DNA from: Casuarina equisetifolia
Taxonomy: Eukaryota > Streptophyta > Magnoliopsida > Fagales > Casuarinaceae
Assembly: GCA_028551475.1 (NCBI GenBank)
Contig: CM052358.1
Span: forward strand, 26,314,853-26,378,852
DNA length: 64,000 nt
Direction of reading: 5' to 3'
Under the pieces are notes generated by a model. The model did not search any database. It worked only from the letters and a program-made list of their open reading frames with translations, and was not told the DNA's origin. Made by a program: the position numbers and the translations under genes. This document shows, piece by piece, positions 48,987 through 61,200 of this stretch. Position 1 is the stretch's first letter. Every line of letters starts with the position of its first letter.

Positions 48987-51900
48987 GTTAGAAATTCTTA
49001 GCCCCTTGTGAAAAAATATGGTTTCTGCAGAAACTGAAAAACAGAAGCCTTTTGTACCAAGTTTGAGTGCTTGTAACTTTATTTTAGTGTAATGAAATTT
49101 CATGTTCTTTACCCAAAGTTTTTAATTATCTTGTCTAGTTTATGTTAAGATTAAATTGGTCTTATTCCATTGAGAATTGAGGTAGAAACGGATCCTACAA
49201 AGTGGTATCAGAGCAGGTTTTTGCTCTGAATTTCTGCAGAAAATTTTCTTCTAGAATCTGTCCTACTTGAGTTTTCTTTTAAATCAACCGTTTTTTCAAA
49301 AATAAAAATCACCAATTATGTCAGATTTTATTCACTAGAAAGCTTCTCTTCTCAATGAAACAAATTATGGTGATTCGAGTATGTAAATGAGAATTATGCT
49401 ATGTTCTCATGGTTTGTTTAAAATTAGTGAAAAGGTTAGGAAGTACCTGCAAGTTGGAGAGCTAGGAAGCCATGTCAAATGCCAAGAGAACTACCTTGAA
49501 GGAAAATTGGCAAAAGAATCAAAAAGTCTTTCTTGTGATTAAGCAATAATGCATGGACAGCAAGTTATTCAAAAAGATCTCCGCACTTTCTCATTCAAAA
49601 GTTGCATTGGATGGATAAGAAAGATGTGCCAAGAAGAGGCAAAAGCAAAATGAGTAAAACTTCAATATCTTAAGCATGATTTTGAGTTATTAGAAATGGT
49701 AGAGAATGAAATCATTGATAGTTATGTATGTAAAGTCTAGGATGTAATAAATGAAATGCAAAAGTGTAATGAGAAAATAGATAAAAGAGTAGGGTGGAGA
49801 TAATTGAAAAAGTCTTGAAGACCTGGATAGATGATTTTGATTTTATTATGGCTATTTTAGAAAAGTATAAAAATTTCATAAACTTATCATTAGATGATGC
49901 CTTAGAGACTTTGCATGCACACAAAATTAAAACAAGAAGAAGAAGAAGAAGAAGAAGAAAAGTGTAAACATTAGTGAAGAGGATAACAGAAAAGGAAATT
50001 CATGGTCTAGTAGGAGATATAAGAGGTGGAAGACAAGGAAAAAGAAGTGCACAAAATAAACATATCAATGAAAGGAATAAGCATAATGAAACTCCACTAG
50101 ATTAGAAAATCAAAACCACCAAAATACTTGAACCCATGGTGCCAAGAGAAGCTTCAAAGGTAAATTTAATCCAAGATATAAGAAGTGCAATGCTTTAGAT
50201 ATCAAAAATTTGGTTACATGACAAGAAACTATAGAATGGAGCCTAAAAGGGAGAATAAATTTACTATAATGAAAAGAAAAAGGAAGAAGAAATACATGTT
50301 TTTTTTATTGTTAAGGAAAGTAGTATGGGTGAGGAAAAAAATGATTAGTAATTAGATACCAGTGCAAGCAACCATATGTATGATAGAAGGGAGTCATCTT
50401 GTGAGTTAAATGTGAAACTCCAAGGTGAGGTTGCTTTTGGAGATTTAACCAAAATTAAAGTTAAAGGCTTGGATAATATAGTTATCGATCCAAAAAGATA
50501 AACAAATTTTTATTAGGATGTTTATTATGTTCCTCCCCTTAAAAGTAACCTTTTAAGTTTATAACAGCTACTAAAAAAGGATATGTGATTAATATAAAAG
50601 ATGGAGTCGTGTTTGTGAGAAATCAATCTGGAGAACTTATAATAAAATCAAGGATGCAAAAAAATAGATTGTTTGCCCTAAATCTTCAAATTGAGTTTAT
50701 GAAGTGTCTTAAAACTGTTGTTAAAGATAATTGTTGGTTATGTCATTTAAGATATAAGCATTTAGGATTTGAAGGTTTAAGTGTATTGTCTAGAAAAAAA
50801 ATATATTGAAAGAATTGTCAAAGATAGACAAACTAGTAGTGTTGTATGAATTATGTGTGAAAGTAAAGATGTGTAGAAAAAAATTTGAAGTTAGGAAGTT
50901 TTTAAAGGCTAAAGACCCCTTCAACTTGTCCATACTAATTTGGTAGGACAATTTGATGTTTAATTGCTAGAAGAAAGTCAATATTTTGTGGTGTTTGCTT
51001 ATGATTTTAGCAAAAAATCATAGGCATACCTTATTAGAGAAAAAAATCTTATGTATTTGAGAAGCTCAAAAAATTTAAAGGTTTTGTCAAAGAAGAAAAA
51101 TGGAAAAAAGATCAAGGCTTTAAGATCAAATGAAGGTGGAGAATATACATTAAGAGAATTTAAAAACTTCTATCAAAAAGAAGGTATTAAGATTCAACTC
51201 ATAATAACTTATACCCCTTAGTAAAATGGAATTGTTGAGAGGAAAAATAGAAATGTTTTGAATCTTGTAAGAAGTGTACTAAAAGGGATGAATTTGCCAT
51301 AAATTATTAAGGAAAGGCAATAAGATGTGTTCCTGAATTGAAGCCTAACTAAAAGTGTGAAGAATAACACCTAAAGTAAGGCATGGAATAGAAGGAAACC
51401 AAGAGTCAACTATCTTAAAGTCTTTGGTTTGCATATGCTAGGGTGCTTGAACAAAAAAAAGAAAAAAGCTAGATGATAAAAGGGTTAAGTGTATTTTTAT
51501 AAGGTATGTTCAAAGAACAAAAAGTTATAGATTGTATAATCTAATAGAGAAAATACTCATGGTTTCCAATGATGTAGAATCTAATAAACATACAATCTAT
51601 AGATAAGGTGTTCAGGACGTTAACTGAAGAAGAACATAGTCAAAATGACATGTTTTCTAATGACTTTTTGAGTGAAAATGGAAGAGAATGTGCTAAAGAT
51701 GTTAGGAAAGAAATAAGTCAAGACCAAATAACTCAAAGGATAAAACAAGAGCAGATAGATATAGCCCAATAGACTTATCAAGAGCACTTGCAAGATTGAG
51801 AAGTATAGATAACATCTATAGAGATTTAGTTCCTATTAAATTGAGTGAATAATCCATGTTTTATTTGATAGCTATACATGATCTTGGAAGCTTTGAAGAG

Positions 51901-52140
51901 TTTATAGGAAAGAAGAATTGGAAAAAAGCTATAAAGGAAGAACCAGCATCAATAGAGAAGAATGATACTTAGGAACTTATTGAATTACCTAAAGGTTATA
52001 ATATTGTTGGATTAAAATAGGTGTATAAAACGAAAACTAATCAACCTAGAAAAGTTGAGAAACTAGGTTGGTGACCAAGGGTTATAAGTAAAAATATGGC
52101 ATAGACTATGAAAAAGTGTATGCACTAATGGCTAGGGAAA
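48987..52140 (+). mobile_element. Ty1/copia LTR retrotransposon fossil, 5' part, broken
   Basis: A probable 5' LTR of about 210 bp (48987-49199, TGTT...ACA) is followed directly by the primer site TGGTATCAGAGC (49203-49214). The internal order is that of copia: a UBN2-type gag region (about 49316-49990), zinc-knuckle region (about 50190), protease region with a DTSASNHM-like motif (about 50355), GAG-pre-integrase (about 50735), integrase core (about 50920-51420) and the start of reverse transcriptase (about 51925-52120). The rest of the polymerase, RNase H and the 3' LTR are absent. It is inactive, with many breaks, and clearly old. Confidence 0.9.
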
Positions 52141-52143
52141 TAT

Positions 52144-52416
52144 TAATTTCTTCCTAATGATTCAATGTCAAAAGGTCCTACCAAATCACTATGAACAAGT
52201 TGAAAGGGCTTTTTAGCCCTTTGAGATTTTCCTACTTTAAATTTCTTTCTACACATCTTTCCTTTTACCCAAGATTCACATAATCCTTTGGCTTGTCTAT
52301 CTTTAGTAATCCTCTTACCATATTTTTTCTAGACAACACACGAACTTTTAAATCCTAAATGCCTATATCAAACCAACAATCATCTTTTGCAATAGTTTAA
52401 GACACTTCATAAACAA
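52144..52416 (-). mobile_element. Inverted copia fragment (GAG-pre-integrase region)
   Basis: On the - strand this matches about 50690-50950 of the neighbouring element, in the opposite orientation, and abuts it directly. It is another fossil piece of the same or a close copia family, truncated at both ends. The pair lies only about 120 bp beyond the PTC52 copy A stop codon, within its likely 3' flank. Confidence 0.85.
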
Positions 52417-52539
52417 GGAAACATGAGAACATGCTAGACACCCATTATGTGTTTGAAATAGCTTGAGTTCATAAAAATATTTACAGAACATACAAAAATT
52501 TCGACAATATTTACAGGCCAAAGAGTGTTGAAACTAATC

Positions 52540-55500
52540 TCAACGAAGAGCATGGTCGTAGTCATGGAAATGAAAATTTTTGTAAATGAATTGGGCCAAC
52601 CATCTTGAAGATGCATAGCACACTACCGCCACCAAAACCATCGTGGTTCTCGCAGTTGCTGACATTGCTTCCTTCTTGACTGCAGCCACAATTCCTATCA
52701 GAGCAACAGAGGCAACTTGGAGGACAACTTCAACCACATTGAGACCTTTATATGCAAGACTGCAACTGGGGCAGTTCACTACATGGGACCTGTACCTGAA
52801 AAAGATTGTGAAATGTAATTTTGATGAACTTCTTTTTTCTCATAATTGAGACCAATGTTTAATGTTCAAAGGACGACGGCAAGCAAACAAAAAAATAAAA
52901 ATAAAAAGAGGAATATCAATTTAATGTTGGAGTAGGAAATCAAAAATTGGTTGGTAAGTGTCTCACATTATCAATATATTTCCTCTCTTACAAACTGTTT
53001 AAGAAAAGAAGTGAAACACCTATTTACTCGTGGATTAGGTTGTTTTACATTGGAAATATTTTCTCATGTTCAAAATGAAGGAACATGTAGAATTTAGATT
53101 TGAGTTTCTAATATGCTAACTAGTTGTGCCCTTATAACTCTCCTATACATTGATTGAAAAAAAAAAAAAGACTGGGCCTTCTAATGTAAACTTCCCAGAT
53201 CTTAAAAAATGTTGAAGTTTGTCTACTTCAGATATTTGCTCTAAGAAAAAGAAAAGCTAACCCCTTCCTAAATTTAAGAAACTTTATGAAACTCTGGCTC
53301 AAATCCACGTTAGCTGTTGCATGAATTACCTGTCCATCAATTGTTCCTTAGGAGGAGTTGGAGGAAGAACCCCTCCATCCTTGCCTCTCCAATCAACTTG
53401 ACCATCAGAATACTTTCTTAACCATTTTCTAAATCCAACCACAAGGGCATCTGCCTTTGTTGGCACGAAACAAGCTTTCTGCCAGTTTGCAGGACCGGCC
53501 TCCATTATCTTACGCTCCTGTAGAAAGAACTCAAGAGTCAGATGCTCTTAATCAAACGTACTATAATGTTCAGTCTCAGCCTACTTTCTTCTCTTCTAGC
53601 TGGAAACTAAGCTAAGGAGTAATTATTTGCTCGGGCAGAAACAATTATCCATGATTATAGAATTGGTTTAACTATTACAATTCAGAAGTGGCAGACTTGG
53701 GCTTATGGAACCCAAGTTAACGATGGTATTCAAATGAAATATGTCAAGACTAGTCTTAATGCCTAAATTTTTAGGTACAATGTTAAAGCGTATAACAATA
53801 ATATAAAGGAATATTTGTTCAGATATAAAGAATTCTACAACACTATCCCTTTGACTGTCATTTATAGCTTGTGAAAGCAAAGCATTTTATCTAATGGAAT
53901 AAACCGAGTATTAAGAAGACACAAGAGAGAGGAATCACCTCAAAATGAAGAAGGCATAAATCAGAATCTAAAATTAGGTTTTGCCCCACATGAAATATCC
54001 ATCTTGGCACAATTTTATCAATCCAAACGCCGAAGTTTCTTGGGAAACTCCATATCAGTCTGCTCCGACCAGGACTTACTGGAACACAAATGAAAACCAA
54101 AGCTGATTTCCTCTGCACTGACACTTTCTGCATCGACCAAAATTTGCATGAATGGAAGTACTAATAATGCAAAAAGAAGACAGATAAATGAAGAAAAACA
54201 AAAGGTTTCCAGATTTTGGCTGACAGGCATAGTGTGCAAGAGGGATCAACCTAATGTGTTATTACCTTCTCAGTTCCAGGTGATAATGCAGATCCGTTAG
54301 TTTTGGCAGCCCCAAAGCTAACACTACCATAAAAGATACATGGGGGAATAAATTGGCGCCGGATGATCTCCTGATTTGAAACGAAACCATTGATGTCTAA
54401 GCTTTGGATCATGATGTCAAGTGGTCCGCCGCCCTCTCTGTCAGCGTTCCCTGTGAAGGCAACTTGATGTCGGTCATGAATTACAGAGCAGGATCTATTG
54501 ACGGAACAAGGATTGTGAGAATGTTCTTATCTTTTTTTGGGTGTTTGAAGTCCCATTATTCCATAATGGGCATACGGAACATGAGCAGGGTCCATCAGAT
54601 TCTCAATCAATACCTCATAACTGAATCAAAATCCATATCAAATCAGATCTGCTCCAGAGAAAATGAGTAGAACAACGAAAGAATCACCAAAGCCAGAATT
54701 ACAGATGCCCAAGTTTTAGGATTACATTCATTTGAAGAACTTCCACACGAAAAGGAAGAAGAAAAAACATTTGTATTTCTTATATCAACATTATGTGTGC
54801 CCAGAAGTTGTTCAACGCGCAGCAGTAAGTGGAGAAACAATGGAGTCTCTATTTCCAGAAGAAAACAGGTTAACATCAGAAGATAGTAGCAGATCATACC
54901 CATAAGGAAGATCTCTATTTGTCATCAATTTAGTAAAGGAAGGATCATTTAGTTCTGGTATATGAGGCGGTTTTTTCTTTACAAGTATATCTTTGTAATG
55001 AGGATCAGTGTTTGGCCAAAACCAAACTATGTCGTTCTCCACGGTTGTCGGATAGGTAGCTACACATGCTTTCTTGAAAGTGTGCACCTGCATAACGGGA
55101 TGGAAAGGTTACTAGCAATTACATTGTCCAAGATGTACGGATATATGATAACCAGATATGCACACTGCTTTCATAAGAAGATACGCTAAACATCAGCTTT
55201 AAACATTAATCTATTTGTCAGAAAGCTTACTCCTTTTTCAGAACCGACTTCTGAGCAGTTTTATTTTAAAATGACTCTTTAGCAAATTGTTGCAATGAGA
55301 CATTGCAAAACCAATGTGAGACAAGGTTGCAGGCTTCATAAGTAATATTACAGAGGATTTGGTCTTAAATCATGAGCCACAACAAGATCTTATTTACTTG
55401 GATGGTTTTTGACACAATGTTAGAAAACATGTTTGCCCTTTAAAACCAGCTTGTGAGAAGGTAAATAAGTCTTTCGTTTTAAAGAGTATTCCACACCAAG

Positions 55501-56777
55501 TTGCAAATAATGTAAAGAATTCCAACAATATTTGGCTACGGTTACATTATACAAGACTAGTGCTGTAAACAATCCAAAGAATTACACAGTCTAGTGCCTA
55601 AAAAATGAAATAGATCACCTACAGAACTCTTCAGATTGCTTTCTTTCTATTTTCCACTACAAAGGTAGGCGTAAAGATGCCAAAATTACCAAGCTGTGGA
55701 ACTGAGAATATTGAAAAAGGGATAAGAAGACAAACAGGAATGCCCACAACAGATGAAGAGCTTAATACCATTTAGGACAGTTATATGGGTGATTCTGAAT
55801 TGTCTAGTGCTCTTAAGCGAATGAGTAGAGTATGTGAAGTAATACGTCAGCTTTTCAAGTCTCTCTCCATAAACCCCAACCTAGTGAATGATCTTCTACA
55901 ACTCCCTCCTCATTTTGCAGCAGTGATTCGAAGTTTCAAGCAAGAGTTATGCTCTTTGGAGTCCTTGTCAGGAAAAAAAAGTAAAACCGATCCTAAACAT
56001 TCAAGTAGGAGAATCGGCGCTGTGAATTATAAAGAACTGAATGCTACTTCAAATCCTTCTCTCTTAGATATTGAAGAGATGATGGAAGCATACGAGATGA
56101 AGCAGAAAAATGCAACAATGACATCATTAGATCTTTTTCACCTGACAGGAATCCTTGTAAGTATACTCAAAGAATCAGAAAACATGCTAAATCACTTGCA
56201 AATACGGATCCCAACTTCCCACCAGTGATCTTAATCTAAGAGTTCTTACCGGAGGGCCATCAAGGGGTGATTGAGGGATTAACTTGCAATCACCAGAGCC
56301 ATTGAAACACCAACCATGGTACACACACTGCAACCTGCCCCACTGATCGATCCTCCCTTCAGACAGAGGAGCCAATCTATGAGGACAGGTATCATCAAAC
56401 ACTTTCCAAGCACTCTCATTTCTATCCCACCACACCACCACATCAAGACCCATCACTTTTTTAGCATGTGGCACCCTCTTGTCCAGATCACAGACCGGCA
56501 TAACTGGATACCACTGTGCATACCAATCAAATTTCTCACCCTGACTTTCAGTTTCAAGCTCTGACTCAGGTGCATCAATGGGTTCTGTTGAAACCGTGGA
56601 TGATGATACGGTGGCAAAAGCCTTGAACTTCGACTGGCTTTTGTCAACTAGTGAGAATGAAGAACTGGTACCTGGATTGAAATGAAAATTCAAGAACATG
56701 GGGTTTCTGCATTGGGTTTTACCAAGTGCAGCTTGGATGTAAACTGACGGAACAGACACCAGTTTCAGAGATTCCAT
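52540..56777 (-). CDS. PTC52: PTC52-like chloroplast Rieske oxygenase, copy A, 7 exons, 541 aa
   Basis: Exons on the - strand: 56777-56250, 55087-54900, 54620-54531, 54452-54266, 54127-53939, 53517-53330 and 52795-52540; in frame, total 1626 nt. Start is the ATG in GCCATGG; an in-frame GTG further up is ignored. The Ser-rich N-terminus (about 60 aa) looks like a chloroplast transit peptide. The Rieske [2Fe-2S] ligands are Cys131, His133, Cys151 and His154 ([19 protein letters not shown]). The mononuclear iron site is N246-D249-H252-H257 ([12 protein letters not shown]). A PAO-type C-terminal domain follows, ending with the redox CxxC (Cys465, Cys468) and two membrane helices. The family (PTC52/TIC55/PAO/ACD1-like) sits in the plastid envelope or thylakoids; PTC52 is proposed to act on protochlorophyllide a. 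Exons 1-3 and 5-7 are close to copy B; exon 4 is strikingly diverged. Intron 3 is AT-AC. Confidence 0.92.
54453..54530 (-). other. AT-AC intron 3 of PTC52 copy A (78 nt)
   Basis: Exon 3 ends CCCAAAAAAAG and the intron starts ATAAGAAC. It ends GCCTTCAC and exon 4 starts AGGGAACGCT. No GT lies near the donor before an in-frame stop. Treating it as AT-AC gives [12 protein letters not shown], the length expected in this family. The donor resembles GTAAG with G1 changed to A, and there is no TCCTTAAC branch site, so it is of U2-type AT-AC appearance and not a classic U12 intron. Confidence 0.75.
55785..56228 (+). CDS. Hypothetical 147-aa protein nested antisense in PTC52 intron 1
   Basis: The frame is open from ATG to TGA and lies wholly inside intron 1 of PTC52 copy A, on the opposite strand; its stop is 22 bp from the exon. 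The product is predicted to be helical and mildly basic, rich in Lys, Glu, Ser and Leu. Recognisable stretches are [40 protein letters not shown] and [15 protein letters not shown] recognise no domain. Decayed relatives lie at the same relative place in PTC52 copy B (about 61545-61800) and in the broken copy at 38195-38650. Only this copy is fully open. No promoter was identified. It may be a small gene, an exon of a larger one captured by the intron, or a relic that by chance stays open. Confidence 0.4.
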   Translation: MGDSELSSALKRMSRVCEVIRQLFKSLSINPNLVNDLLQLPPHFAAVIRSFKQELCSLESLSGKKSKTDPKHSSRRIGAVNYKELNATSNPSLLDIEEMMEAYEMKQKNATMTSLDLFHLTGILVSILKESENMLNHLQIRIPTSHQ

Positions 56778-58258
56778 GGCCGCTTCCTTCACAGCTCAAA
56801 CTAGAGAAAATGCGAACTATGTAGTTGCTACCGTTCGAAGTTATTCAGAGAAATTTACCGACCCTTCTTCGTTATCCATAGGATTGTTAGTTGAATGGAT
56901 AACGTAGTGTTTATGAGTGTAATGGGTGACACTTGTCAAGCTCTGCTTCTGCCTGTTAAACAGAGGCGACGGCCTTGCCGGAGGGTTCGTTGAGCTTTTT
57001 AACTCCACAATGGAGTTGTCAGGTAATCACAGTAATGTTTTAGAATAAGAACATTAAGGATTTATATGACTTGAGGCGGTAACTTCAAATGAAAAACCAC
57101 CCTAGATTAGCCAGAAAATGCGGAAAACAGTGAGACAAAAAGTTTAAAAAATTTCTCATTTATTAATCCTTTTTATATATACTTGAAATTGGTTTATTCA
57201 AAATCAAAAAGTGTTTACAAACCGATTAAAAATCAATGCTCGATTGTCATGAAAAGACTTGTCCTCAGCTAATGTGGTAGTCAAACGGTCAAACTCGGTT
57301 TATCTAACTATATGTTCTAATAAACAGTTTTATGTTGATGGAATAATAATTTACTTTTATTCAACAAAAAACATTATAATGTTTGATATCATTGATTAGG
57401 ATTAGTGGTTAAGAACACTTGGAAAAATTCAAATCAATAAAAAAATCCAATTCAAATGACAACTTGAAGAAAATTTTAATAAAATCCAATTCAAGTGATG
57501 TTATATTTCTAGCTGTTGGTGAGCTGCACAATGCAAAATAATGCAGCCCCTGCTAAAGTAGACTTCATATTTTGAGCTTCTTCGGTTCCCATGGCTATTA
57601 AGCCTTGTCAACGAAAGGGAAGGTGTTATTCTAGTGAAATTAAGATTCCCCATTGTCATGTTAGGGATGTTGAGAAAAGAAGAAAATGAGAGTTTCTTTC
57701 TTTCTCAAGCTTAAAATTAGGGGCATCCCTTATTATTACAAAACTTATATGTGCATGTTAGAAAACCAATGTTGGAAGTCTCCAACTACTGTGCAGCAAA
57801 ATGTTTGCATAAAAGGATTTAATGTTTTGAATACAAATGTTTTTCCTCGTACTAATTTTCTTTTTTTTTTTTCAATAAGATCCAAATATCAATTGTCTTG
57901 TTTTAGAATCTTCTGTAGTTACTCTCAATTCTTATAAGTAAACATAATTAAGAAGATAACTAAATAAATCTTATAGTTAAATCTTTTCTTTTCGTTGTTT
58001 TGTAATTTTTTCATTACCTTGTAGAAACATATGATCTTCACTGTTGTCTAAAGTAGTACAAAACACGTGAAAGATGAGTATTTCAATTGTAGAAGCAAAG
58101 AGGAATTAAAGGGAAGGCAGAAGAAAAAGGACATTAAAGTATCTATTTTGAAATAGCTCAAGTTTCATTAACCTTCATGTGTATACAAACGGAAGCCGAT
58201 GCTATATTTTCACTACTGCTTACACTGTTTGACGGCCAAACTATAAGTGAGACTGATC
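56778..58258. other. Intergenic region between the two PTC52 genes
   Basis: Contains the promoter of copy A (about 56780-57100) and the 3' flank of copy B. It is AT-rich, with no gene or TE recognised. Confidence 0.5.
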
Positions 58259-61200
58259 TCAACGGAAAGCATGATTATAGTCGTGGAAATGGAAATTTTT
58301 GTAGATGAAGTGGGCCAACCATCTTGATGATGCATAGCACAGCACTGCCATCGAAACCAACGCGGTTTTCGCAGCTACTGCCACTGCAGCCTGGTTGGCT
58401 GCAGCAGCAATCCCAATTAGAGCAATACTGGCAATCTTGAGGACGACCTCCAGCACATTGAGACCTTTATATGCAGCATTACAACTAGTACAGTTCAGAA
58501 CATGGGATCTGTACCTGAAAAAGATCGTGAAAAATGGAGTTTTGATGAACGACACAACTAGTTCCAAGGAAAACCACACAAAAAGTGGGATATGAAGGTA
58601 ATGATCAGAGTAGGAATTTTTTAAATCTTATAGAAGGTCCCAAATTGCAAAAATAACTTCCATGGTCCCCCAGTCTCCACAAAAGAAGAGTAGTCTCAGG
58701 TAATTATGACAAGTTCAATGATCATATTTTCATAGTCACAATGAGAAATAGTGCTTGCTTTTATGCTTCTGTAAAGTTCTTTGGTACTCTTGAAAGTATT
58801 CTTGAAATCTCAGAGAAATACTACATAAAACTTTCCAGATAAATAAAAAACTATCCAAAATGGAGACCAAATGCACATTTGGAGTTCTATGAATTACCTG
58901 TCCATCAACTGTTCTTTAGGAGGAGTTGGAGGAAGAACTCCGCTATACTTGCCTCTCCAATCAACTTGACCACCAGCATACTTGTTCAACCATTTTCTAA
59001 ACCCAACTACAAGGGCATCCGACTTTGTAGGCACAAAACAAGCTTTCTGCCAGTTAGTTGGACTAACATCCATTATCTTCCGCTCCTACAGAAACAACTC
59101 AAGATTCAGATGCTACCGATCAAATGTAGGATAATGTTCTTTCGACTGTCTATTTTTGTGACTGGTATTAACCATGCATATAAAGAACAGTAGTCAAACT
59201 ATTTTCATCTCTTCTTTCAGAAAACTAAGCTAAAGAGTAATGTTTGCTGGGAAATAACAGTAGTGACACATCTCAATCAATTTCTATCAGATTTACTTCA
59301 AAGTTTCATAAGATTGATTAGACATTTACAAGTGTTGAGAAGTTTCAGATTTGAACCGTCTCTGCGCAGTAGTTAGAAACTGTTGGTAATGACGGGGTCG
59401 TTACATAATTAGACCTAATATAACCTAATGCCTTCAATGACCATTTGATTGGCTTTACTTTAAGCTAACATTTGCAACGTTTAATGATTAGACCTTCATT
59501 ATCTTCCTCCAGATTCAAAGGTTGATTTCAATAAATATAGATATGGAGCTCATAAATACGTTAAGAAAATGTGTAAATTCATTAATTAGCAATTTGAGCA
59601 TAAAGTAAACTTATAAAAAAATTACTAAGGTGATTAAAGCAATAATTACTATTAACATTAATTTTGGAATTATTTTATGATTTAGTATGGTATTTGAATA
59701 GAGGTTTTACATTTAAATCTTAACTTGTAAGTTCGCTCACCATTTCAAACTAGAATTTTATGAGAAAGAGCCAAAGTATCACATTTATTAGGAAACTAGG
59801 TGACTATTTTCCCCAAGAACTTCAGTTTTATCTTCAGTTTCAGATGGCAAAGCTGGTTTCAGTAAGTTTTATGTCCAAATCTTGCCAACAAAATAGAAAA
59901 CAAGAAAAGCAATCTTTTCCCACATGTGATGCTTCATTTTCCCTCTTAAATTATACCTAGAACGCAACTTTGATCTATATTATATTCATTTTCCCTCTTA
60001 AGTACTCTATATGTTATTTTTTTATAATAGCATAGTCATAGAATCTGTCAGTATTGTTGATCAGGAGACACTAAAAATGACTTGATTTGCAACTTGTACA
60101 AATAAAAAGCCATTGTTGATGGAATAAATCAGTTGTCAAGATGGAACAGCTTTACTATGAAAAAGAGACGGGAATCACCTCAACATGAAGAAGATATAGA
60201 TCAGAATCTAAAATCAGGTTTTGTCCCACATGAAATATCCATCGTGGCACAACTTTATCAATCCAAACACCAAAGTTTCTCGGGAAGGTCCATATCAGTC
60301 TGCTAGTACCTGGACTAACTGGAATACAAATAAAAATCAAAGCAAACTGCCGCTGCGGTGACATTTTCTGCATCAGCCACATGTTTGCATGAGTAGAAGT
60401 ACTAAAAGCACACAAAACAACAGGGATATAAGGATTAAAGAAAAAAAAATTCAATTTTGGTTGATTGGCTTACTATGCCTAATGGGCCAACCAAATGTAT
60501 TACCTTCTCGGTTCCAGGTGATGATGCTGATCCATTACTTCGATCCACAACAGGGTTAGTATATGCATAAAATACACATGGAGGAATAAACTTGCTTTGG
60601 CTCCATTGCTGATCTGCATCAAATCCATTGATATCTAACCTCTCAACCTTCAATTCAAGTGGCCTGCCCCCCTCTCTATCTGCCTTCACTGTGAAAGCAT
60701 CTTGGTTTCAGGTACAATTGAGATAATAGGTCATATGGACTGGAAGCAAGGATTATGAGAAAGTTCTTATCTGTCTTTGGGTTGTGCAGTTTTCATTATT
60801 CCATAATGGGCATATGGAACATGAGCAGGGTCCATAAGATTTTCAATCAATACCTCATAACTGAAAATCCAAAATTAATATACTTTTGATCAAATCTGGT
60901 CACGAGAAAATAGGCAAAGGAAGAAAACAGTAACCAACCCCAAAATAGTGGCAGACATACCCATAAGGAATATCTCTGTTTCCCATTAGTTTAGTAAAGG
61001 AAGGATCATCTAGTTGTGGGATGTATGGTGGTTTTCTCTTTCCAAGAATATCTTTATATTGAGGATCAGAGTTTGACCAAAACCAAACAATGTCATGATG
61101 CACAGTACTTGGATAAACAGCTACACATGCTTTCTTGAATGTGCTCACCTGCATAATTACATGGAAAGGTTAGTTACCATCATATTGCCCAAGACTTAGG

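Noticed and set aside
48820-49011. 63-codon frame upstream of the copia LTR
   Set aside because: Short, runs into the LTR, no homologue in the duplicated neighbour.
54453-54530. U12-type spliceosomal intron
   Set aside because: The donor is ATAAG and not ATATCCTT, and no TCCTTAAC branch site is present; U2-type AT-AC fits better.
56778-56792. Upstream in-frame GTG start for PTC52 copy A (also 62999-63013 in copy B)
   Set aside because: The ATG five codons downstream has a strong plant context (GCCATGG) in both genes.
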